Shown: one piece after another, positions 32,548 to 40,881 of the stretch
Position numbering within the stretch: the stretch's first letter is position 1
Layout of the letters: the number at the start of each line of letters is the position of its first letter
Virus record (IMG/VR): IMGVR_UViG_3300012147_000006
Span: 1-64,000 of that record
Direction: 5' to 3' (one strand)
Source: a virus
DNA length: 64,000 nt
Notes under the pieces: generated by a model
Database searches by the model: none
Told to the model about the DNA's origin: nothing
The model's input: the letters and a program-made list of their open reading frames with translations, nothing else
Program-made: the position numbers and the translations under genes

Positions 32548-32551
32548 CACG

Positions 32552-32644
32552 ATGAAAAATAAAGAACCAAAAGACAACACGATAACAGTGTTAGTCGTAT
32601 GTTAAATAATAATGCTATTGTGCATGATTGTACAGTGGTTATAA
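32552..32644 (+). pseudogene. Small membrane peptide interrupted by an in-frame TAA
   Basis: MKNKEPKDNTITVLVVC, TAA (32603-32605), then in the same frame IIMLLCMIVQWL and TAA (32642-32644). Joined, this would be a 30-residue single-pass peptide. Either a nonsense-broken gene or just a 17-aa ORF. Confidence 0.4.
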
Positions 32645-32654
32645 AAACAAAATT

Positions 32655-33470
32655 ATGAGCGAAATAAAAGGAATAAAGGAAGAACTGGAAAGTAAGAGAC
32701 AAATGTCTGTTGATAAGACAGAGAACGTTCCTTCAGTTAAACTTCTTATGTCTGGAGAAGACGGTGATAGAGAAATCCTTAAAAGAACTGGTCTTGACCA
32801 CGACATTAAGGAAGCTGAGAAAATCAAAGGACTTGAGATAGATAGAAAGAACCTTGAAGATACCTATAAGGGCTTTGTATTTACTGAAGAAGAGATTAAG
32901 GATATATGCATTAAGTATGACCTTAGACTCTTGCCAACAAAACACTTTAGAGGAGACCTCGATACAGAAGTTGCTGAAAAGCTTAAGGCATTTGTAGCCG
33001 AGCACCCAGAGATTGGAGCAGTAAGTGAGTCATTCTACATCATCGCTCCAGAGAACTCATTCGACCTGGAGTACTCAGATGCAAAGCCATCAGCCAAGAC
33101 AGACCTAATACTTGTGTACAAAGTTAGAACAGAGCGTGGTGAATTAGAAAAGTTTGTCTTCATTCACAAGTGGGGAAAAGAAGAGTTCTCATCCCTAAGA
33201 AGACTTAAGGGAATATTCTATGAATCAACATCATCAATGACTTCAGTATTAATGTCTGCATGGACTGTAATCATATCAACAGTGTTTGGAGTATTATTCA
33301 ATGGATTCACTGGAGAATGGCATCAATATTTAAACTTGATTTGGATTTTGCTTATGTCATTTGGAATGTCAATGCTTACTCTGCTCATTATGTTTAATGA
33401 TGGCGACATGAAACTTTATAATAGAACTTCAGATGAAGTTTGGAACACACGTTACACCAGAAGAAGATAA
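32655..33470 (+). CDS. Membrane protein with soluble N-domain (271 aa)
   Basis: ATG 32655 chosen; the longer frame lacks a sensible start. Soluble charged domain to about residue 190, then hydrophobic helices at about 198-220 (SVLMSAWTVIISTVFGVLF) and 230-255. C-terminal-anchor topology unlike its neighbours. Not recognised. Confidence 0.82.
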   Translation: MSEIKGIKEELESKRQMSVDKTENVPSVKLLMSGEDGDREILKRTGLDHDIKEAEKIKGLEIDRKNLEDTYKGFVFTEEEIKDICIKYDLRLLPTKHFRGDLDTEVAEKLKAFVAEHPEIGAVSESFYIIAPENSFDLEYSDAKPSAKTDLILVYKVRTERGELEKFVFIHKWGKEEFSSLRRLKGIFYESTSSMTSVLMSAWTVIISTVFGVLFNGFTGEWHQYLNLIWILLMSFGMSMLTLLIMFNDGDMKLYNRTSDEVWNTRYTRRR

Positions 33471-33474
33471 AATT

Positions 33475-33744
33475 ATGAAAAACTTAAATAGAACATTATT
33501 GTCATTGGTCATAGGCGTTTTTATGATTCACCTAATAGCATGGACCAAAGGAAACACAAACACATACACTTATACTGTAGAAGAAAGCGTGAGCCTTTCA
33601 AGAATAGAAGACCCAGACACTGAAAGAAGATACTTTTATGAAACAGTCATAGAAGAAACTGCCATGCCATCAAACTTCCCTCTGTTGTTTGAAAGCAAGT
33701 ACGATACCATCAAAACCTCTCTTAAGAGTAAGGTAAGACTTTAA
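33475..33744 (+). CDS. N-anchored periplasmic protein (89 aa)
   Basis: Start ATG 33475. Hydrophobic anchor or signal at 5-21 (NRTLLSLVIGVFMIHLIAW), then a polar periplasmic part. Last sizeable gene of the membrane group. Confidence 0.78.
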   Translation: MKNLNRTLLSLVIGVFMIHLIAWTKGNTNTYTYTVEESVSLSRIEDPDTERRYFYETVIEETAMPSNFPLLFESKYDTIKTSLKSKVRL

Positions 33745-33760
33745 CAAAAAAATTACAACA

Positions 33761-33829
33761 ATGAATTTTATAAAAAACATGCACAAAGAATTCTATCTTA
33801 GCAAAGAGAAAGAGGCTGTTGTGTCATAA
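33761..33829 (+). CDS. 22-aa basic peptide
   Basis: MNFIKNMHKEFYLSKEKEAV then VS, TAA 33827-33829. Amphipathic and basic; ends right before a class A promoter. Evidence is only the intact frame and tight packing. Confidence 0.4.
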   Translation: MNFIKNMHKEFYLSKEKEAVVS

Positions 33830-33833
33830 AAAT

Positions 33834-33862
33834 AGAACATTTCTAAATTTCTTGCGTATAAT
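33834..33862 (+). promoter_or_regulatory. Class A promoter
   Basis: AGAACA 33834-33839, CGTATAAT 33855-33862; five bases to ATG 33868. Confidence 0.88.
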
Positions 33863-33867
33863 AATAT

Positions 33868-34905
33868 ATGAATTTAAGCAATTATTTCTTTAAAATATAC
33901 AATGGAACACGTTCCAAAATAACGATGTTCGATAATCTAATGTATAAGAGAACTGGTAAAGAAACATATGCAAATAAGTATAGTTGTTCCCATAGTGAAG
34001 ATTACTTCTTGTCACACCTCGAAGAAAACTGTAGCAAACTTAAAACACTCCTAAAGGAGCAGTCAATCCTTATAAAAGATTTTAACTACAGAGAGAACTG
34101 TAAACTTCAAGAAATGCTTGAACAGGCTTTTGATAAAACTAAAGAGGTAGATGAATATATTGTAAACAAGAAACGTGACAAATTAACAATACTGCTGGAG
34201 CAATCAAGAAAAGAAATTAAAAATACAATTGATGCATGCAAGGCTTTTGAAGAAATAATTAAACCCAAGCCAAAACCAAAAGCTCCAGTAAGAGAATTCA
34301 TAATAACAAAGCAAGTAAAAAATACAATTGATTCAATTCAAAAAGCCATAGATGAAAACTCTTATATTAACATAACATACAAAGGAAGCGAAAGAGTTAT
34401 ATATCCTATAAACTTTGTTGGTGCAGGTAAAGTTGAAGCATTGCACATAAGCGGATACACAAAATCTAATAGTGACTATCCAAGAAACTTTTTCGTAGAT
34501 GAAATTAAAGTGATTGACTTTATAACAATAGAGACAAGACTTCAAAATATTATTGATAAGGCAGATAAAAAACTGACAGTATCCAGTGAAAACATAAATC
34601 CAAAGTTTAAAGTAATTTATCTATCTGATAACAATGGGGAAGTAAAGTATGCAATTTGTCCAGCAGATTACTCTGATGCCTACGCTTTGTTTAGTATGAA
34701 ATACTATCCAGTGTCAGAATTAAAAGAACATTACGCTAAGAAAGATTATGTAGCCCACCCACAAGAAACTTGTGCTGAAGAAAATCCTAATGCTGAATAT
34801 GATTATGACAATGATGGAGGAAGCAGTAGATATAGATTCTATTCTATGAGAGATGTGGTTATGGCAATTCATAATTGTGAAATTTATAATAAGGCATGGC
34901 AATAA
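33868..34905 (+). CDS. WYL-like domain protein (345 aa)
   Basis: N-terminal 135 residues are helical with a Lys/Pro linker (KPKPKPKAPVRE). Residues about 150-220 resemble a WYL domain: IQKAIDENSYINITYKGSER, then IYPINFV and LHISGYTKSNSDYPRNF with a closing DEIKVIDF strand. WYL domains bind nucleic acid or nucleotides and regulate defence or repair genes (family knowledge). No HTH seen. Overlaps the GIY-YIG gene by ten bases. Confidence 0.75.
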   Translation: MNLSNYFFKIYNGTRSKITMFDNLMYKRTGKETYANKYSCSHSEDYFLSHLEENCSKLKTLLKEQSILIKDFNYRENCKLQEMLEQAFDKTKEVDEYIVNKKRDKLTILLEQSRKEIKNTIDACKAFEEIIKPKPKPKAPVREFIITKQVKNTIDSIQKAIDENSYINITYKGSERVIYPINFVGAGKVEALHISGYTKSNSDYPRNFFVDEIKVIDFITIETRLQNIIDKADKKLTVSSENINPKFKVIYLSDNNGEVKYAICPADYSDAYALFSMKYYPVSELKEHYAKKDYVAHPQETCAEENPNAEYDYDNDGGSSRYRFYSMRDVVMAIHNCEIYNKAWQ

Positions 34906-35975
34906 CAAAAGTAAATCATAAGGATGTTATTTCATCATCTAAGGATTCTAATATTAGTGGAGGCTCTGGTATATACTTTCTCGTACACGATAATAGAGTT
35001 GTTTACGTTGGACAATCCCTTAACGTAATATCAAGGTCTTTTGGCGGGCACAATGATAAAACTTTTGATGGAGTAGCTTACATAATAGTTGAAGACAACA
35101 TCCACCTAAATAACTTGGAGGCATATTTCATAGGTAAGTTCAAGCCAAAATATAATTCCTCTATTCCATCCAATAAACTGGGTTTATCCAAAAAACATCT
35201 TACAAAAGAATTTGACTTTGAAAAAGTAAATCACCTTATTGAAAACCAGTATGGAAAGTTAGAGATGACTGGAGTTAAATTTAAGGACTACGATAGTCAT
35301 ATAGACTTACATCTTGTTAAAGAAGAGTATGACTATACCAATTTAAAAATACGCTCAATAGAACAAAGACTTAACGATAGTGAGATGAAGTTCGAAAAAA
35401 TGATTAAAGAAGGTTATAAGGAGATAGGAAGAATCTCTAAGAGAATAGGAAGGCTCATTGATAAAGAGAAAAAATTGCAATGCGAAATTGATAAAAAGAA
35501 CCAGAAGATTATGAGCTTTGGTAGAGATGTTATTGAAATGTCAGAGGAAATTTCTATACTTAGAGATAAGATTTCTGTACAAAGTGATTTCGAACCCTCT
35601 ATAGACATTTGGAATAAAAATATGCACGCTGTATTCGGAGTGTATATTAAAGGTGTTAGAAACACTCCTTTCTATTATTTCGTATCTAATAATCCACTGG
35701 AAGAACTTGGTAAAATGAGAGATGGAAAATCTAAGTCTAAATCTGAGATGATACAGAAAACTTTTAAATTTCTGTTAGACCAAGGCATCCAGGATAAGAT
35801 AGAACTTAGATTCGAAGAATTCATTACGACAGGATACACAAAAAGTGTTAGCTACGAATTTCTATCTGGTAAAGAGAGTCAGTGTTTTAATTGCAACACG
35901 CATAGGACAAGGCGTAAAGAAGCTGAATTAATCTGGAATGATATTGTATCCAAAGTGGTGAAGCTTAAATACTAA
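34896..35975 (+). CDS. GIY-YIG nuclease with coiled coil (359 aa)
   Basis: GIY-YIG domain at residues 22-95: SGIYFLV, VVYVGQS, R in SRSFGGH and the metal-binding E in NLEAYFIGKF. A long coiled coil (about 145-225) and a C-terminal domain with CFNCNTHRTRRKEAEL follow. Lacks NUMOD modules, so it may be a phage restriction or processing nuclease rather than a typical homing enzyme. Confidence 0.88.
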   Translation: MAITKVNHKDVISSSKDSNISGGSGIYFLVHDNRVVYVGQSLNVISRSFGGHNDKTFDGVAYIIVEDNIHLNNLEAYFIGKFKPKYNSSIPSNKLGLSKKHLTKEFDFEKVNHLIENQYGKLEMTGVKFKDYDSHIDLHLVKEEYDYTNLKIRSIEQRLNDSEMKFEKMIKEGYKEIGRISKRIGRLIDKEKKLQCEIDKKNQKIMSFGRDVIEMSEEISILRDKISVQSDFEPSIDIWNKNMHAVFGVYIKGVRNTPFYYFVSNNPLEELGKMRDGKSKSKSEMIQKTFKFLLDQGIQDKIELRFEEFITTGYTKSVSYEFLSGKESQCFNCNTHRTRRKEAELIWNDIVSKVVKLKY

Positions 35976-35999
35976 TTAAACTTTTATAAGATAAATTTT

Positions 36000-36028
36000 A
36001 GAACATTTCTAAATTTCTTGCGTATAAT
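36000..36028 (+). promoter_or_regulatory. Class A promoter
   Basis: AGAACA 36000-36005, CGTATAAT 36021-36028; 19 bases to ATG 36048. Confidence 0.88.
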
Positions 36029-36047
36029 AGATTATAAATAATTAACT

Positions 36048-36482
36048 ATGTTTGAAGATTTTAGAACACTATTAGAAACTATTGAGGACGAATACTCTAT
36101 GGGTATTGAACAAGGTGGAGTTAGAGTTAAGGATAGTCTATACTCTATTGAAGTAACTGTTGACCCACCATCTAAGTATAGCGCTGCTGCAGGAGTTCAA
36201 AAGTCACTTAGAAATAAAGGCTTTGAGTCAGATGGGTGTGGTATCTATACACTTGAAAAAAATAATATACATGACCATACTGTTGAAACTGTTCATATAT
36301 CAGAAATAGATACGTCAATGATTAATTCTCTTGAATGTAAATTGTTTTTGAAAAATTACTTAGACCAAAACGGTGAAGTAGATATTCAAGGATTTAAGAA
36401 ATCAATTGATGCTATAGTAAAAGGAATTCAAGAAGATTGCTCTATTGTAATGTCTGCAGAAATCTTTAAACAAAATTCATAA
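36048..36482 (+). CDS. Hypothetical protein (144 aa)
   Basis: Acidic alpha/beta protein with a Gly/Pro middle (VDPPSKYSAAAGVQKSLRNK). First of four genes to 38144 under one class A promoter. Not recognised. Confidence 0.83.
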   Translation: MFEDFRTLLETIEDEYSMGIEQGGVRVKDSLYSIEVTVDPPSKYSAAAGVQKSLRNKGFESDGCGIYTLEKNNIHDHTVETVHISEIDTSMINSLECKLFLKNYLDQNGEVDIQGFKKSIDAIVKGIQEDCSIVMSAEIFKQNS

Positions 36483-36488
36483 GAAGAC

Positions 36489-36875
36489 ATGAAGATAACT
36501 ACATACGAATACGAGAAAGTTCCAGTAGAAGAAACTGAAATATTCATTCCAGAAAAACCATTCTATTGTTTTCAGACAGGAGTTAGAAGAGCTATTAGAA
36601 TAGTTCCAACTTTTGTTACGTGGGAAGGCAATCAATACAATAAAAAAGGAGATGTATATGAACTTGAAGTTACTTGTGTTTATCAAAGCATGGAGTGCAT
36701 AGTTGAAAGGTTTAATGTAAGAGTTAGTATGATTGAAAACCATATTAATAGAGAAGAAAAAAGTAAGGCTGCAGAAATAAGTAGAATGCTACTGGAGGAA
36801 GATTACTACACAAGAACAAAGGAACAGTTTGATGCTGACTTAGAAAGCGCACTGTCTTCTTTTAAAAAATTATAA
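36489..36875 (+). CDS. Hypothetical protein (128 aa)
   Basis: Beta-rich start (TTYEYEKVPVEETEIFIPEK) and charged helical end. Six bases after the previous stop; next start follows one base after its own. Not recognised. Confidence 0.82.
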   Translation: MKITTYEYEKVPVEETEIFIPEKPFYCFQTGVRRAIRIVPTFVTWEGNQYNKKGDVYELEVTCVYQSMECIVERFNVRVSMIENHINREEKSKAAEISRMLLEEDYYTRTKEQFDADLESALSSFKKL

Positions 36876-36876
36876 G

Positions 36877-37326
36877 ATGAAAAATAAGTCAAGAATATGG
36901 AGAATGCTTAAAGATGCCCCTGAAGACATTAAATCTATTACAGTGGCACAACTTGTCGATAAGTTTGGTAAAGAGCTTGAGGCAGAGCGTAAGGCTAAAC
37001 TAAGCAATGATGATAAAGTATGCAGCGACTTCACTGGTGTATATATAAAAGTGAGAGATGAGGATGCCACATTCGGACTTGATGTTGACTACATTAGAAT
37101 TGATAGCATTAAGCCTGGAAGCATGGATACTGAATGGGAACAACTCTATGATGTCATAGGAGAGAAAGTTCAGTTCTCAAACATAAAGAATGCTCTTAGA
37201 GATTGTAATGATAATATGTCTGCAGATGAATTGTATGGAGCAGAAGTTATTACAAAGGAAATCTTTGACCACGCAAAAACACAGCTTGAATTGGCTAACG
37301 AAATCATAGATAAGATTAAAGCGTAG
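36877..37326 (+). CDS. Hypothetical protein (149 aa)
   Basis: Charged helical protein with basic N-terminus (MKNKSRIWRMLKDAPEDIKS). TAG stop. Not recognised. Confidence 0.82.
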   Translation: MKNKSRIWRMLKDAPEDIKSITVAQLVDKFGKELEAERKAKLSNDDKVCSDFTGVYIKVRDEDATFGLDVDYIRIDSIKPGSMDTEWEQLYDVIGEKVQFSNIKNALRDCNDNMSADELYGAEVITKEIFDHAKTQLELANEIIDKIKA

Positions 37327-37369
37327 TAAAGGTGAATTCCAAATTTATTTATTTTTAATAAAAAGAACA

Positions 37370-37723
37370 ATGAAAAGAATTAAATTACCACAAGGAACAG
37401 TTGTAGTTGATGAAATTGCTGATATAAAAGGGTATTACCACGATTCTTTTACGAATAAAATATATCATTCTGGCGATGCTGATTATGTTAAAAGCCCGCA
37501 AGTTAATAACATAGTAGCATCTACATTCTTCGTAGACAAAGACATTCCTATGTATTTAGAACAATCTAAAAAATATTTTCCAATAGAGTTTGAGATGGAA
37601 ACAATTTCAACCATTCCTTTCTCTAAGGAATCTCCATATAGAGATAGAGGGTACGTTGAACAAATTAATACCACAAGAGACAAGAGTGGTCAACTATGGT
37701 GCAAACTTAAAAAAAATGATTGA
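37370..37723 (+). CDS. Hypothetical protein (117 aa)
   Basis: Small beta-rich soluble protein (IKLPQGTVVVDEIADIKGYY). Overlaps the next gene by eight bases. Not recognised. Confidence 0.8.
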   Translation: MKRIKLPQGTVVVDEIADIKGYYHDSFTNKIYHSGDADYVKSPQVNNIVASTFFVDKDIPMYLEQSKKYFPIEFEMETISTIPFSKESPYRDRGYVEQINTTRDKSGQLWCKLKKND

Positions 37724-38144
37724 ATACTCGAATAGATACAGCAGCACAGACCAACCAGATAAAATGGGTAGGTGGGCAAGAACAGCATCTTACAATAATA
37801 TTAGGATTGCCTGGATAACCAGATTGGAAGTTAAAGGTGAGGTCGCTTTTTTTGTTACTTGCCACTTTCCAACCATGCAAAATGATACAGCAAATGAAAG
37901 CGAGTCATTTGAATCCTTAGAAGAAGCAAAAGGCTTTGTAAAGGAACGCTGGGAATGGTTTTTAAATTCAGTACAAGTATCTGTGGTAGATGAACTAAAG
38001 CCAGAACAAATTAAACCAAACGATTTAGAATCATTAGTTAAATTTCTTTTTTCAGAAGGAGAAACTGAAATTAAATTAATTAAAGATAGTAACAAGGTAG
38101 AGATTTGGTCTGGAGGTAAATATATTGATAGAAGATTAATGTAA
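37716..38144 (+). CDS. Hypothetical protein (142 aa)
   Basis: ATG 37716 chosen, in the last codons of the previous gene. Two-part protein: aromatic strand region (ITRLEVKGEVAFFVTCHFPT) and acidic helices. Last + strand gene before the convergence zone; a tRNA-like gene begins three bases after its stop. Confidence 0.8.
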   Translation: MIEYSNRYSSTDQPDKMGRWARTASYNNIRIAWITRLEVKGEVAFFVTCHFPTMQNDTANESESFESLEEAKGFVKERWEWFLNSVQVSVVDELKPEQIKPNDLESLVKFLFSEGETEIKLIKDSNKVEIWSGGKYIDRRLM

Positions 38145-38146
38145 TA

Positions 38147-38260
38147 TTGTAATGTGTCGAAATTGGTATCCGACCTACCCTACTGGTAGAGGAAGTGATG
38201 GTTCGACTCCATCCGACTGAATGGTTCAGTTAGCTGCAGGTTCGAGTCCTGTCATTATAA
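38147..38260 (+). tRNA. Aberrant tRNA-like gene with two T-arms
   Basis: TTGTAATG (38147-38154) pairs with CATTATAA (38253-38260). Between them: a D-arm GTCG/CGAC (38156-38159/38171-38174) whose loop AAATTGGTATC has the GG; an anticodon-position stem CTACC/GGTAG (38175-38179/38185-38189) with a 5-base loop CTACT; a perfect T-arm GATGG-TTCGACT-CCATC (38197-38213); a hairpin ACTGAA/TTCAGT (38216-38230); and a second perfect T-arm GCAGG-TTCGAGT-CCTGT (38236-38252). Two fused tRNAs or a tRNA with a 39-base insertion. Anticodon not assignable. Confidence 0.6.
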
Positions 38261-38275
38261 TTTGCGTTATTAATA

Positions 38276-38309
38276 GGGAGAGTTGTGAAAGCAGTTCTCC
38301 TTTTTTTGT
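38276..38309 (+). terminator. Intrinsic terminator
   Basis: GGAGA and TCTCC pair across a 14-base loop and are followed by seven T. Ends the 36048-38260 transcript. Confidence 0.85.
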
Positions 38310-38608
38310 ATAGGGATATTTTGATTCTGCAGGAGCAGATTGTACCCAGAGCATCACGATTAAATAGAAACATTAAATAGATGTATTGTATAGGCATTTT
38401 CTAAATTTATAACAATTTGCATAGGGAGAGTTGTGAAACGTCAGAGTGAGCAAGGGGAGGGGTGTAAATATGTCACGATGACCTGGGTAATATCTCTGGG
38501 GAGATAAGGGGATTTTGTCTCTGGATTGGCATAGTTTTATCCCCAACCAGCAGCTTATATTAGGGGTATAAAATCAGGGAGAAGTGGGTAATATTTGAGG
38601 TCGATTCT

Positions 38609-38637
38609 GGGGAGAGCTGGGAGGGAGCGGGAGAGGG
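38609..38637 (+). other. G-quadruplex motif
   Basis: Five G-runs of at least three (38609-38612, 38619-38621, 38623-38625, 38629-38631, 38635-38637) separated by 1-6 bases, fitting the canonical intramolecular G4 rule. Confidence 0.8.
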
Positions 38638-38655
38638 TGCAATTTTATGTGGTGG

Positions 38656-38833
38656 AGGGTGGGGAAATGTGGGATAAAATAATAGCCTAAAAAATGGAAA
38701 TTTAGGGGGTGCATTTAGGGAAAGGTTGGTAATGTTAATAACTATTTTTTCTAATAATCAGATAGTTAGGTATTAAAAACATCGAAAAGAGGTAGTTTAA
38801 TATTCGGTGCTGCACATCCCACATTTCCCCACA
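38656..38833. repeat. Inverted repeat, 17-bp arms
   Basis: The word GTGGGGAAATGTGGGAT at about 38656-38672 is repeated as its reverse complement at 38817-38833, 144 bases apart. Looser similarity (AAATTTAGG plus TGCA) continues outward of the left arm. Confidence 0.75.
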
Positions 38834-39209
38834 CCATAGTACTGAATTTTCTCAACCATCCAAATTTCCAAAATTTAGGCGATATTGAAATTGTTCGTAC
38901 ATGTGCATCACCTAAATTTCTAAAAAATAGGACTATACCAAAGCTTGAGTGCAAGAAGCAAGTCGAGCTCTGGGTCGTCCTATTTAGTCTTGCATCCGAA
39001 GGTGCAAAATACTGTCATAGAAATTATGGGAAATAATCTAAGAAATCTTTAGGATTCTTAAGCGCATATTGGACCACTAAGCATGGCGTGCGTAGAAGAG
39101 CTAAGAAACGAGTTCAGAGCATGGTCGGTGTTTGCTTAAAAAGTTTTGGAGATTTCTATATGTCAGTAATTTTTCATAATGTGTTTTTTCGTTAGTTACT
39201 TAGTATTAT

Positions 39210-39238
39210 CTTATACGTAAGTTATCAACAAATGTTCT
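39210..39238 (-). promoter_or_regulatory. Class A promoter on the - strand, no gene downstream
   Basis: AGAACA 39238-39233 and CGTATAAG 39217-39210. Transcription would enter the gene-free G-rich region, producing a C-rich RNA; a replication primer is possible. Confidence 0.75.
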
Positions 39239-39299
39239 ATAAAATTGTAACTTTTTAAATGATGCTTATTAAGAATGATTCTGCATAAGCACTGCGTGC

Positions 39300-39417
39300 T
39301 CGATGGAGCAGGCTCAAATAATAAATTGGGCAAAAAAGTTTGGGGCAGGAGTGGATTAACCCTGCCATAAGTTTTTCAGTTCTGGGGTAGTAGATGTGTC
39401 TCTCATTGTCTACACTT
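39300..39417 (-). ncRNA. Class B-driven short noncoding cassette
   Basis: Downstream of the class B site at 39418 only a 16-codon frame (MRDTSTTPELKNLWQG) exists, then the word CCTGCCCCAAACTTTTTTG near 39350-39330, shared in form with the 53-kb cassette. Best read as a short RNA or decayed gene. Confidence 0.45.
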
Positions 39418-39447
39418 GTATAACGATAAGAATTTAAAAAGTTACAA
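39418..39447 (-). promoter_or_regulatory. Class B promoter
   Basis: TTGTAAC 39447-39441 and CGTTATAC 39425-39418, 22-base register. Drives the noncoding cassette to its left. Confidence 0.85.
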
Positions 39448-39469
39448 AGAATAAAATCTTTTTCCGATT

Positions 39470-39570
39470 CGCTTACAAAATGGTTGGCAAGAAAATATAA
39501 GGCAGGCTGGAGTCTACTCTTTCGGTTCACCTCGGTGACCAGACCCGTCTCGCTGTTCGCATCGACATTT
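39470..39570 (-). ncRNA. GAGTAGACTCC-type noncoding cassette
   Basis: Transcript from the class B site at 39571 contains AAAGAGTAGACTCCAGCCTGCC (39523-39501 region), the core shared with cassettes at 44.3 and 53.3 kb. GAG-TAGA-CTC can form a small hairpin. Only short, non-conserved frames occur. Confidence 0.5.
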
Positions 39571-39600
39571 GTATAACGATGTGTTTTTAAAAAGTTACAA
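39571..39600 (-). promoter_or_regulatory. Class B promoter
   Basis: TTGTAAC and CGTTATAC in standard register; no gene follows, only the structured cassette. Confidence 0.85.
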
Positions 39601-39628
39601 ATCTGAATTTGACCAGTCCCGACTGGAC

Positions 39629-39660
39629 AAAAAAAAACCCCCAGCATAGCTGAAGGTTTT
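39629..39660 (-). terminator. Intrinsic terminator
   Basis: On the - strand AAAACCTTCAGC pairs with GCTGGGGGTTTT and runs into T9. Ends 39681-39917. Confidence 0.88.
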
Positions 39661-39680
39661 CATATATTTGTGTTCAGGGT

Positions 39681-39917
39681 TTAGGCTTTTCTTTTCCCTC
39701 TGGCGTGACCAGGAATCTTCTCGTTAGAGAGGTAATGCTTGGTAGGCTCTCCAAGCCCTTCAGCTTTAATCTTGTTTAGGATGCTTCCAACATCTTCTGG
39801 GTTCACACTTGAGAACGATAGAGTGTTAAATGTTTTTTTAACATTAACAATTCCTTCTTTGGTCTTCTTTTCGTGCGTGTCTTTCTTTGCGCCTGATACG
39901 TGTACTGTAAGTCTCAT
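39681..39917 (-). CDS. Basic hypothetical protein (78 aa)
   Basis: Starts MRLTVHVSGAKKDTHEKKTK and ends KIPGHARGKRKA: strongly basic at both ends, suggesting nucleic-acid binding. Driven by a host-type rather than class B promoter, so perhaps expressed early. Not recognised. Confidence 0.8.
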   Translation of the reverse strand: MRLTVHVSGAKKDTHEKKTKEGIVNVKKTFNTLSFSSVNPEDVGSILNKIKAEGLGEPTKHYLSNEKIPGHARGKRKA

Positions 39918-39939
39918 CTCTAATTAATTTTTATGTAAG

Positions 39940-39995
39940 CAAATGTAGTGATTAAAAAAGAGACTACCAAATGATAATCTCTTTTTAGTTTATAT
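39940..39995 (-). promoter_or_regulatory. Composite terminator / host-type promoter
   Basis: The - strand hairpin AAAGAGATTA / TAGTCTCTTT with T-run ends the 40344 unit. Its loop holds TTTG (39971-39968); exactly 20 bases later comes TACATTTG (39947-39940), the Bacteroidota -7, for the 39917 gene. Confidence 0.8.
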
Positions 39996-40008
39996 TGTTT
40001 TTGCCTTC

Positions 40009-40344
40009 TTAGGGCTTACGTTTCTTTTTTGAATGCTGTATTGCCCTGCGCTTGTCCAGTTGCTCACCAGTCATATCCTGGTAGTCCTGTTTAATCTTTT
40101 TGTGTGCTGCCTGTGTCTTATCATAAATCTTCTTGGTATTCTCATGGGCTACCTTCGCAAAGGTGACCCTGGTAAAAGCCAGAGTAATTTCTAAAAATAG
40201 AAAAACTGCTGCAATCATTACCAGGCTTAACAGGACGGAGCCGCTCAGGATGTTTGCCAGAGCAGGTCCAAAAATAATCGCCACCAGAAGCTCCAGAGCG
40301 AAAATTTGTTGTCTATATTTTTGTATCCAGAATAAATTAGTCAT
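40009..40344 (-). CDS. Two-helix membrane protein with basic tail (111 aa)
   Basis: Hydrophobic helices at about 14-34 and 38-56, then a long basic tail (AAHKKIKQDYQDM ... HSKKKRKP). Overlaps the upstream 61-aa gene by eight bases. Could be a membrane-bound nucleic-acid anchor (inference). Confidence 0.82.
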   Translation of the reverse strand: MTNLFWIQKYRQQIFALELLVAIIFGPALANILSGSVLLSLVMIAAVFLFLEITLAFTRVTFAKVAHENTKKIYDKTQAAHKKIKQDYQDMTGEQLDKRRAIQHSKKKRKP

Positions 40345-40522
40345 TGCTATGAGTTATTAAGTTATCGAGCGTCAACCCTTTCTCTTTTGCTTTGTCTGCC
40401 ATAGCTCCTGAAGCTGCTGCAGCAATTAAGACCATCTCATGGTCTGAAGGAAGTTTTACATCTGAAGAGACTTCTATTGTAATAGTAAGCACTCTTGTTT
40501 GTTTTGTTCTTGCGTCTGCCAT
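40337..40522 (-). CDS. Hypothetical protein (61 aa)
   Basis: MADARTKQTRVLTITIEVSS then an Ala-rich helix (MVLIAAAASGAMADKAKEKG). Overlaps the membrane gene downstream; starts four bases after the stop of the 109-aa gene. Confidence 0.75.
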   Translation of the reverse strand: MADARTKQTRVLTITIEVSSDVKLPSDHEMVLIAAAASGAMADKAKEKGLTLDNLITHSND

Positions 40523-40526
40523 AATA

Positions 40527-40856
40527 TTAAAAGTTTCTGTTTACTAACATTTTTCTAACTACGTATCTCACTGTCATTTTGGTAGGAACGTTATTGAATC
40601 CAGACCCCATGCAATTGTAAGTATAAACAGTATGACTAACTTCACCTCTCTTGAATCCGCCTTCTTCAGACTTCTCAATTCTAACATCACCTTGCTTAAC
40701 AAGTTCTTCAAAATCTCCAGAGGTATTACACTCAATCATATTTTTAACAACATGGTCAGCTGCCTTTTGACTTGGGAACACTTCCATGTCATAGAAGTTA
40801 AATTTGTTCTCTAATTTGCTAAGCTGTCCAATTTCAATAATGTAAACGAATTTCAT
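40527..40856 (-). CDS. Hypothetical protein (109 aa)
   Basis: Alpha/beta protein (VYIIEIGQLSKLENKFNFYD; MTVRYVVRKMLVN). First of three genes (40856 to 40009) served by the class B site at 40922, but an intrinsic terminator hairpin stands between promoter and gene. Confidence 0.82.
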   Translation of the reverse strand: MKFVYIIEIGQLSKLENKFNFYDMEVFPSQKAADHVVKNMIECNTSGDFEELVKQGDVRIEKSEEGGFKRGEVSHTVYTYNCMGSGFNNVPTKMTVRYVVRKMLVNRNF

Positions 40857-40881
40857 ATCTCTAAGTTTTAATGTGGTTAAA

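Larger units (their letters stand above)
38310..39209. other. Gene-free convergence region, candidate origin or terminus
   Basis: About 0.9 kb with no supportable gene. The + strand from 38420 to 38720 is strongly G-rich against an AT-rich background, with GGGAGA motifs at 38421, 38577 and 38611 and a canonical G4 at 38609-38637. GTGGGGAAATGTGGGAT near 38656-38672 recurs inverted at 38817-38833. CCTAAATTT / AAATTTAGG words repeat around 38695, 38875 and 38910. Plus and minus transcription converge here, and a - strand class A promoter at 39210-39238 fires into it. Confidence 0.55.

Noticed and set aside
39255-39647. A 130-codon open frame on the - strand
   Set aside because: It runs through two class B promoters (ICNFLKTHRYT and LCNFLNSYRYT are translated promoter) and two noncoding cassettes; similar false extensions occur upstream of 57577, 61047 and 62463.
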